DNA from: Calvatia gigantea
Taxonomy: Eukaryota > Basidiomycota > Agaricomycetes > Agaricales > Lycoperdaceae
Direction of reading: 5' to 3'
NCBI GenBank assembly: GCA_025093985.1
Contig: JACAAK010000003.1
Coordinates: 2,356,001 to 2,420,000 of the forward strand
DNA length: 64,000 nucleotides
The position numbers were made by a program, and so were the translations under genes. Of this stretch, positions 55,960 through 64,000 are shown piece by piece. The notes beneath the pieces were generated by a model that saw nothing but the letters and a program-made list of their open reading frames with translations, ran no database searches and was not told the DNA's origin. The number at the start of each line of letters is the position of its first letter. Within the stretch, counting starts at the first letter, position 1.

Positions 55960-56286
55960 AGATAGCTGGAAGATACCTATATAAATTCCCACTATCTATT
56001 GCAAGCCTTTGTAATGACTTGGTAGATGAAATGCTGGACTGGTGATTGGCTTAGCTTTCAGGGACTGACCAAATACGTGTCAACAGATTGTGTCAGCGTT
56101 GAGTGTTAAAGTTATGTCTGGAAGATCTTTTGTTTTTGAGTGAACATCCACTCTTGCAACTCACCACACATGTCCTTGACATACAACATATCTCGCCTTG
56201 GACGCGCGAGTCGGCTCTTCCCCTCGTCCCCCACACACCCACCGCTTCCGCTCTCCCCTTGTTCAACCGTCTTCACCCGGCGGGCC
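55960..56286. other. Intergenic, BAR-SH3 gene to ISA1
   Basis: About 330 bp hold the terminator of one gene and the promoter of the next. No further gene is visible. Confidence 0.4.
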
Positions 56287-57008
56287 ATGATGTCCGCCCT
56301 CCGATCACCACCACTACTACCACCACAGCAATCTCAACAGCGTCGCATACCAACCTCGCCTTCACCACTCCCAGAGACAACCCCTGTCGTCCTTCCAGAG
56401 GGACAGACACTCTCTAATGACGCTGCTTCCCCCCAGGTCGCAGCACGCCCACCGCCGGCACCAAAAGCGGAAAAGCCCAGACCTCAACTTAGATCGACCA
56501 AGGCTGCTTTGTCAATTGTGAGCACACTAGATTCTTCTCGCCCCCCTCCTTCCCCATTCATTTCTGCTTTTTTCCCTTCCCATGTCGTTCGACAATTTTG
56601 CTGACTGACTGATGGTAATTGTTGCCGTGACATTCTAGACCCCCACAGCTGTATCGCGACTATGTGCACTTCTCAACGGTCCAAACCCCCAACTGATACG
56701 CATTGGTGTGCGCAACAAGGGATGTGCTGGGCTATCATACCACCTAGACTACGTAGACAAACCCGGCAAGTTCGATGAAGTCGTGGAGCAGGATGGTGTC
56801 AAGGTGCTCATAGACTCAAAGGCTCTGTTCTCAATTATCGGGAGCGAGATGGACTGGAAGGAAGACCCCCTTAGGTCCGTGCTCTTCTGGCTTGCTCTTT
56901 GCTGCTCAATTCTGATGCGTTGCATTCATCAGTGCTAAATTCACATTCAAGAACCCTAATATCAAGGATGCGTGTGGTTGTGGGGAGTCATTCACCGTAG
57001 GATCCTGA
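56287..57008 (+). CDS. ISA1: A-type Fe-S cluster assembly protein Isa1/ISCA1
   Basis: Three exons (56287-56517, 56639-56874, 56933-57008) give 180 residues. The first 75 residues are Pro/Ser/Arg-rich and fit a mitochondrial presequence plus linker. The A-type domain is clear: TPTAVSRLCALLNG, IRIGVRNKGCAGLSYHLDYV, VLIDSKALFSIIGSEMDW and the C-terminal NPNIKDACGCGESFTVGS. The three invariant cysteines (CAGLSY and CGCGES) are present. Isa proteins help form mitochondrial 4Fe-4S clusters. Two tandem ATGs open the frame; the first was chosen. Confidence 0.92.
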
Positions 57009-57369
57009 TCTCCTGTTCCTTGTTTTGCACTGCACGACAATCACTGCTCCTTCCGCCTCTTTAATAATTAGTCATTCTGATCTATCGCCTACGCACTCTT
57101 TTCCGGCATTACCCCGACTTTTTCTTGCTTAACCGTATACACCGCTGTGCATTTTTTAATTCATTGCACAGCTCTTGTATCCATATTCTGAGGCCCTGTT
57201 TTTTCAATCTGACTGATCTAGAGGAACTGCCATAATGTACCACCTCGTAGAAACCCTACCAAATTCAATACATGATTCCCAAAATTGTACTTCTCGACAG
57301 TGAAGCATAAGCATAAGGAAAATGTCAGTCATACAACGTAACATCTTGAAATAGTGAAATATTTAAGTG
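57009..57369. other. Convergent intergenic region
   Basis: About 360 bp separate the 3' ends of ISA1 and the proline-rich gene. Nothing else is seen. Confidence 0.4.
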
Positions 57370-59716
57370 TCACTGATATTGATATGGGTTCCAACTCTTG
57401 GACTGAGGATGGTGGTAGACTGGTCGAAGGGATTGGTGTGATTGGAATGGTTGCTGGGCGCCGCTTGGAAGGCCGGGTTGGCCCGAATACATGTTTCCGC
57501 CAGTGTTCACAACGTTCTGCTGGTTGGTCGTTGTATTCCATGGTTTTCCGGAATAATTGCTGTTAGGGTTGTTTGCATTATTACCACCGCCACTGCTACC
57601 GCTTGAATAGTTGAACTCTATGGATGGTAGTTCAACACTGTATGATGTGTACTGAAATCCGGCTGAATAGGCCGCTTGATATTCACCACCCGTCATGGGC
57701 ACCGCCGATACTGGTTGTGGTGGGGGGGCAACGGGGGGTGCAGCGGCAGCTTCGGGAGGTACAGGGGCAGCTTCGGGAGTAGCGTAAGCACCAGGATCAT
57801 AGACAGTTGTATATTCTCCTGCCCCAGGAACAGGTGCAGGCGGGGGTTCCCCCCCACCTTCATCACCACCTGCAGTCAAACTTGAAAAACCAGACACAAG
57901 AGCGTCGGCAATCCCGCCACCCTCCTCCTCTCCCTCTTCTTCAATGCCCAAACCAGAGAGAAGAGCCTGTGTGCCAAAGCTGACAGCTGTTTTACCCAAC
58001 GAGCTAGCTAATGATGAGCCGAGGCTGCTCATGAATCCGCTTGGCTTTGCATTGGGTCTGGGAGGCTTTGGCGGCCGCGTGGCGCCATTGGTTGTGGTGT
58101 TGGTGTTGGGGCGTGGGGGCCCTGGCAGTGACTGGGGAGGAGACATGGGCTTGGGAGGATTTTGTGGTGGGCGGATAGGCACAGCGGGAGTATGCTGCTG
58201 CTGGATAGTTGGAGGTGGTGGGGGTGAAAACTGCGGTTGCAAAGGAGAGTTGGGGTAGGAGTGATTGTGCGACGGACGGACAGGTGCTACAGGTATTTGT
58301 TGTTGTGTCTGTAAATTCGCAGGCGGTGGTGGAGGTGTTGCTGGAACCTGTACACTAGGGGGTGGTGGGGATATCGGACCCGTAAATTGGGCTGCAACAG
58401 CGGGTTGTGCGGACGGCATGGTTAGATGTGTGGTCGACACGGCTGGTGCCTGCCCATGAACTGGCGCCCCAACAACAAACGGCGCAGCTGGCCGTGGGGT
58501 ATCGGACGTTGTGGTTAACTGAGATGGGAAAGGGTTGGAAGTGATGGTTCCAACCTGGTTCGCAACACTTGCCCCCGTCCTCGAGCCCGGTGGGGGTTTC
58601 GCGATAGTCGAAACGTTCCTAACTTCTGGTACTTGACCACCGTTAACGTCAACATATCTAAGGGGAAATAGACTTCTCGTCTGGTCAGATGTGTTGTAAG
58701 TCGTAGGCATGAGCAACCCGAGCCGCATTTTCCTGCATTGTAGGAGGAATAACAGGTCGGAGGTACCCATCGGATTCTGAGTGGCCTCGTGTGTGGGGGG
58801 TGCTACTCAGACGCGCTCTTGAACTGCTCCCCGGAGATAATTCCCGTGGTTCGTCATCCGGGAGAGAAAATTCGGAATATGGTGGTGATTGAGGTTCAGA
58901 GCCGTATACGGATGAGGGTGATGCCATCAGTCGCGGGCTCATAGCCGATGATCGTGATGAGATGGTTGAAGCTGGCGATCTCGACCGCAAGGCTGAAGGT
59001 AGTGCTGGTGAGGCATATGCAGCAACTGGGTACTTGTATAGTGACGGTCGGTCGGGGCCGTTGGGTCGCGTCTCAATGACGGACGGAGGCGAAGACAATG
59101 AGGGCCCAGAGAGCCCGTGGTTTGCTAACGAACTCGCATAGAGTTGTTGGGCAGCGCTCAACTTAGCTGGAGGGTTTCGCATCGTAGCTGGAGATTGGGA
59201 CTGGGGCTTCAGCGGGGGGGTTGGGAAAACTGCCTTGGACGAAAGGTGAAGATGCGATGATTATGGGAGAGGGCGGCGGTAAAGCTGGATTGGCATAAGA
59301 TGGGGGAGGTGTTTTCTTTGAGGATACTCTCGATAAGGGCTAGCTCATAAGAAGGGAGAGAACCTGGAGGTTTGGGCAGCGGTCGAGATACCGATCGACT
59401 GCTTAGTGTGGGACTGACCTGGGAGTTGCTCGAGTCCAGGCCAATGTCCAGTGGGTGGATGAAGGAGATGGAAGGGGGTGTTGTGTCGTGTCTGAAATAA
59501 CAACTGTGGGACATTGGGTAAATCTAGCGGCGCCGCACAGATTGGGGCTTCCAGGCTTACCATCTTTGATTCCTATCATGGTCGGTGAAACGCAAACAAT
59601 GTGAATGTAGCCCGGGAAGAAGAATGACAAAATACGTACTCCTCATCGTATCCTGGCGACCAACCGGCGGGCAACGGCCTTGGGTCCCACTCCAGTTCTG
59701 GTTTTCGAGCAGACAT
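57370..59716 (-). CDS. Proline-rich protein with WW-like N-terminus
   Basis: The start at 59716 gives MSARKPELEWDPRPLPAGWSPGYDEE, shortened here: LPAGW...YDEE, then after an intron CYFRHDTTPPSISFIHPLD. This spacing of Trp, Tyr-Phe and the His-Pro end resembles a WW domain, which binds Pro-rich peptides. A Ser/Pro-rich segment follows (58685-59400, for example SLYKYPVAAYASP and SPPYSEFSLPDDEPREL). The last exon, about 58660-57370, carries repeated Pro and Gln runs and ends SWNPYQYQ. Four or more exons are needed; the joins near 59640-59480, 59400-59190 and 58760-58660 are not fully resolved. The gene product may be a scaffold, but the function is unknown. Confidence 0.6.
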
Positions 59717-60667
59717 GAATACCAGAATCCAAGGAAAGATTTGGGTAAAAGATCAGAAGGACAGAGAACTCTGGAAACGGAGACTCGAGTCCAGCGCTCA
59801 GCCTCAAGTAAGCTGTTGGATGGTTCCCGAGGGGCCGGTGCTGTGCGATCGCATTGTCCTTTGGCACAGTGCGAATCCCGAAGAAGGAGATGACCCTGTG
59901 GTCCGCTTAGCCAGTAAGTAGATTGCGATGCTTAACAACCCTTGCTGGATTTGTACCCTGGGAGATTGGTGATCCGTCCTTCCAGGACTGACCAGGCGGT
60001 GATACTTATCACTCCCAGGGTTGAGGCCGCCTGAGGCCTTGAGGCCGAAGAAATCCCATGAGGAGCAATGGGCTATTTGTGCACGGTGCACGCGTTCCTC
60101 CACACAGCAAAAGGGAGAGGGATGGGGTTTGGGTGGTCGTGGTCTTTTGCAGGGATGAGTGATGACCGGCCATGGATGAATGAATTAAGCTGTGATTAAA
60201 TGTTGGGGTTACATACCAAGGCACGCTCAGTTTTAATCTTAGCGCAAAAACCAATAGATCCGGGCAGGGCACAATGGTAAAAGTGAAACACACCTTGGAT
60301 TACGAATGTACAAAGATTACTGGGGAGGGCTAGTGTAGAATGCGAGGCGATTTACATGTTCCAGAACTTATGCGGTTGATTGCAGTTAATTACAACTTCA
60401 AGAATATTAGGGAATGTTTCCACGTACTGAACAAGAGAAGAGATAAAGGCGGGAATCCAACCTGCACGTAAACTATTGCAACAAAAGTTCAGAAATGGTG
60501 AGTACATATTTGAGGAATACGAAGGCAAAAGAGGAACAGTATTAAAGTCCAAGGACTGCTAGAAAGGAAGTGAAAGACATCGGGTCCATGAACGAGTATA
60601 ATAAGTGTTGTCCAACCGTCCATGAGAGATCAACAGTTTCAAAACAATGAACCCGGGTCAGCATATT
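59717..60667. other. Intergenic region, no gene recognised
   Basis: About 950 bp lie between the start of the proline-rich gene and the end of the phosphatase gene. Short ORFs on both strands lack family features. Confidence 0.4.
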
Positions 60668-63600
60668 TCATCGTACAAGGCCAGGCTTTAGGGCGTCGAA
60701 CGTGCTATCCCTCACCTGCGGAGGGCTGTCGCTCATCCTTTCCGATCCCCTCTCCCTCTCCCTCTCCCTCTCCCTCTCACGCTCTCTCTCGCGAGAGGAG
60801 TTCTCACTCTGCGTACGTTTATTCCTCGTCGTCCCAACATCAATTACTTCTCCACTGGGTTGCTTCCTTTTATAACTTGGCCTCTTGAACAAGAATCCAG
60901 AATGACCATCAGCAGGTGGAGCAAAACCTTCCTTTGAAAAATCTGACGAGCCCGTGTCTCTATTAAACAGGGTATCGTGTGGGGGGTGATGAGGTCTCTG
61001 CAGCGCGGGGATTGGTGGCGGGAACCATAGTCCTCCGGGGGGTTTCAGCTTGAAGGGAGAGTCCGCCCCCATTGCAATTCCCTCCATACCCCCAACTGGG
61101 CCTGCAGTCACTGAAGGGTGACCGCCAATGACGCCAAAGTAACCTTCACTATCTTCCCGTATCCCGTTTTCGAGGTAGGGGTACTGCCGTTGTATCGTGG
61201 GTGAAAATATTGATATCATATCCGGCCGACCACGAGAGGGTCCAGCTCGGGACTCCCCAAAATCCCAGTCAGTTCCGCCCACATCAACACGGGATTCCCC
61301 TTCGTTCGGAAGAGTGTCCTGTTCTTTAGCTTTCTCTTGCTTCGCATTACTCCCATCAGTGTTACTATTTCCTGTCCCATCTGGCACCGCCTCCCTTAAA
61401 ATTTCGGCCTTCTTCTCCGGTTCCATATTCAAACCACTCATCTCGACCCTACCCTGCCTCTCTCTCTCCTTCGCCAGCTCCCTTTCCTCGTCCACAATCA
61501 TCAAAGCGCCCTCGATAATCGCAGCGTGTACAAATACATACTGCCGTAAACTTTGGCATAAACTCATCCTTTGCTCTCTCATGTCCTGGACAACTTCGCA
61601 GATAGGCTCTTCGAAGGATGTCAAATTTAGCGGAGTTTCCGTCCCATGTAATGCGCGTGGTTCCTTATAATTAACAGCACTAGCTGGTCCTGAATTCGGT
61701 GGGATGGGCGTTGACTGTGAAGGTGCGGGAGAGATCAGACGTTCACGGTCAAGGTGCGGAAAGGACGGGTTCTGCGCATATTCTTCCCGTTATCCGGCTG
61801 CCCCAGAGTGGCTGGTAAGGACTTGTGGTGTGAGGGGTGGTGATGGTGATTCTTTAAACGTGAATGGTACGACGAAACCTGGCTTGCCACACTCCCTTCA
61901 TCTGCGGACGGGGATAACGACCTCGACGGTGACTCGGCATCGCTTGAAATCGCGTAGGCCAACGGCGGTGCATGGAGAGTGAATGATGGCTGCATGGTGC
62001 GGTCATGCTGTGACTTTCCCAAAAGAGTACTGCTCCCTTCAGACATTGTGTGAGACATGGGAGAAGGCGAGCTTCTCCGAACACGCTCCCCTAGCCATTC
62101 TGATGATTTCTGTGGTCTGGCCTGACTTCCCGTATGGTGAAGTTTCAATCGCGAGTGCGCTTCTAAATCACTATCAACTTGTGTTCCCAATGGACTGGGT
62201 GTTTGGACGGGTCTGGCCGGGGGACGGTCAGCGGACAAGAAGGAGGGGGATGCATCCATTGGGGATTGGGCAGGTGACAGAGAGGAGACGCCTCCGGATA
62301 TTGAGGTTTCGAAGGATGAGGACTGGGGAAGATGATATATATCAGAAGGGTTCGGATTGGCATTACCACTTGCATCCAAGAGGTCGAGCAAAGAGTTTTC
62401 TGAAGAGCTCGATGAATCGGACGGTGCCGGCATAATTGCTGACGACGATGCAACCGCTCCCGACTCGGAGGTCCCTGATTGACGTTGCTGATTTACCGCT
62501 GATATATTGATGGTGGCTCCTTCGGCACGGGACACGTCCTCAGCCCATTCTTGTGTCTGCGTCGTAAGCGCGAATCCTGAAGGCGCCTGTTCACAAGAAG
62601 TATTTTTTCTGTCACTCCCAAATGCCTCAGGCTCTGTGACAGGGGGGGAAGGCATGGAAACAACCGGGGCATGAACCACCACACGGTCCAAGCTTTCACC
62701 TCGACACCCATTTCCTGCTGTTATGGGGACAGGGGCCGTGTTCACAACTGGATCTTGTACTGTCATGACATCAACGTCTTGTTCTGCTGCTACTGAAGAC
62801 ACAAGAGCGGGAGCAGGGATGGTTCCTGAGGGCACATCAACATCCATAGCATAATCATCTTTCTTCACCTCCTGGCGTTCCTTGAGTTCATTCCTCAGCT
62901 CTCGTCGAATCGCAGAAAGAACAGCATCGACAGCAATGAAACCACCCGTTCTGCCCACCCCCGCGCTACAGTGCAGCAATATGGGCCGGTTCTTTCCTAA
63001 TGCCTGCTTTGCAATGCCAGTTGCCTCATCAATTTCCATCCGCGATGTCAACAGAGGTATTTGCCCATTCATTGAGGTGGAAACAGTCGGGTCCTGCTCT
63101 TCCACACTTTTTGTCTCCTGCACCACCCGATCCACCTCTTTGATGAGTCCAAGGATACCACGGGGATCATCGGGAACGTTCATGTCGGGCCACTCAAGAT
63201 ACTGGAGGTGAACGATTCTGCGGGGTTTGACTTCAGGGTAGCCCATGTGCATTAATTCAAAGTCTCGGCGGATGATCCCGTTGCTATGAGTACGGCGATT
63301 GGGAAGGTGTTTGCTCGGGCGGTGCTGCTGGTGCATCCGTGCAGGGGTTGTGAGATTCCTCTGGGGAACAGGTCGTGCTGGGACCGGTTGAGACTCTTCA
63401 GATGGAGAAGAAATGCCAGTTGTGGAAACTAGCCGTAATCGAAGAGGGCCGTACGCAGTGTCCGTCCAGTAGGAGCCACACTTGACCATTGAATTCTCGA
63501 CCTCTCTCGTGAGCATGACGATGACATGGACATTTTGTTCCCAGCAGAGACTAGTGTCCACCATAAGCCAGGATCCATCGGCGAGGAAGGATTGGATACT

Positions 63601-64000
63601 CACGTCCAGAAGTCTGTAAATGTAGCAGGAAGGGGACCTTGGGTGGCGATATACCGCGTATTGGTCCCAAGGGGTTGTACGTATGAGGCGTTCACATAAT
63701 CGTCATCCGCTTGTCGTCTTTGATGTAACCTCACGCGAGCATGTTCGAAGGGCCAAATGTGGCGGTACCTGAATGACACAACACACGAGATGAGCGGTGA
63801 CAGGCTTGACTGAGGAATACATGGGAATCTACCTATTCTTTGCGCCTTTCTCAACGCCGGCAGTAATGCTGTAGGGAAAGCTGGAAGTCGGGGTGGCGCC
63901 AGTATCGGAAGTGACGATCGTTGTCTCCTTCGCATGATATTCCATTATCCCCATAAGGCGACGTTGTTCGGCAACTTCGATCTTGAAGAATTGGATTGCA
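60668..64000 (-). CDS. Protein tyrosine phosphatase, 5' end beyond the window
   Basis: Resolved exons are 64000-63833, 63768-63604 and 63550 to about 61750, and the last exon begins near 61715 and ends at 60668. The catalytic domain shows NRYRHIWPFEHARV, DDDYVNASYVQPLG, YIATQGPLPATFTDFWTLCWE, the WPD loop LEWPDMNVPDDP and the P-loop HCSAGVGRTGG (about 62973-62944) with the nucleophilic Cys and Arg. The Q-loop region (REQRMSLCQSLRQYVFVHAA) comes only after about 430 residues of Ser/Pro-rich insertion. That segment must therefore belong to the same gene. The exact splice between 61760 and 61630 is uncertain; a GTGAAC...CACAG join would keep frame but gives only a 32-nt intron. The substrate is unknown. 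Confidence 0.8.
60746..60778 (+). repeat. (CCCTCT)n microsatellite inside the phosphatase gene
   Basis: A six-base CCCTCT repeat runs here and encodes the Arg-Glu repeats near the C-terminus of the phosphatase (RERERERE on the minus strand). Confidence 0.8.

Noticed and set aside
1..64000. CRISPR arrays, bacterial operons, rRNA or tRNA genes
   Set aside because: No regularly spaced repeats, no rRNA sequence and no convincing tRNA fold was seen; gene structure is clearly eukaryotic.

Overview
The window comes from a filamentous basidiomycete, most likely an agaricomycete. The right-hand genes carry many short introns (mostly 47-80 nt, GT...AG), they include fungal families such as a copper-fist regulator and Ump1, and the repeats are chromovirus LTR retrotransposons and a Tc1-type transposon. 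No species name can be read from the sequence. The window has two sharply different halves.

Bases 1 to about 27,200 form a nested transposable-element island with no host gene that I can support. Element A (1-7124, minus strand, running off the left edge) is a chromodomain Ty3/gypsy retrotransposon. It sits inside element B (7125-10566, minus), whose integrase half must lie beyond the left edge. A two-armed inverted-repeat element (10567-12539) follows. After it come a plus-strand relic (12540-13815), LTR pieces, and a plus-strand relic D (15218-25620) that is cut by a solo LTR, by the nearly complete element C (16351-22655, minus), by a Tc1-type transposon (transposase 22888-23961, intact) and by a second solo LTR with a perfect 5-bp target duplication. 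Coding damage in these elements is dominated by C-to-T type nonsense changes (arginine CGA to TGA, tryptophan TGG to TAG), as expected from cytosine deamination or RIP-like mutation. Members of the B/C/D/E family carry an extra third ORF between the chromodomain and the 3' LTR.

Bases 27,200 to 64,000 are compact, gene-rich euchromatin with 16 gene models. In order they are: an HMG-box transcription factor; a class-1-type dihydroorotate dehydrogenase; TRAPP subunit Trs31; a BTB-domain protein; an MFAP1 splicing factor with an added zinc knuckle and RS tail; a membrane-associated FAD amine-oxidase-like protein; proteasome assembly chaperone Ump1; a RanBPM/Gid1-like SPRY-LisH-CTLH protein; hydroxymethylbilane synthase; a UBE2W-like E2; a copper-fist regulator; mitochondrial Nfu1; ALG1; Sdo1/SBDS; a BAR-SH3 protein (Rvs167/Hob1-like); Isa1. 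They are followed by a proline-rich protein of unknown function and a protein tyrosine phosphatase cut by the right edge. Exon-intron structures were worked out by hand from splice sites, frame and family conservation. For most genes the exon lengths sum to an intact frame.

The genes are mostly ordinary housekeeping functions and do not form one pathway. Heme synthesis (HEM3), copper sensing and two mitochondrial Fe-S proteins (Nfu1, Isa1) lie within about 13 kb. Points of note are the very small exons (7, 11 and 15 nt, and two genes in which the first coding exon is the ATG alone), a GC-AG intron, two apparent +1 frameshifts in the heme gene, and a large insertion inside the phosphatase catalytic domain.
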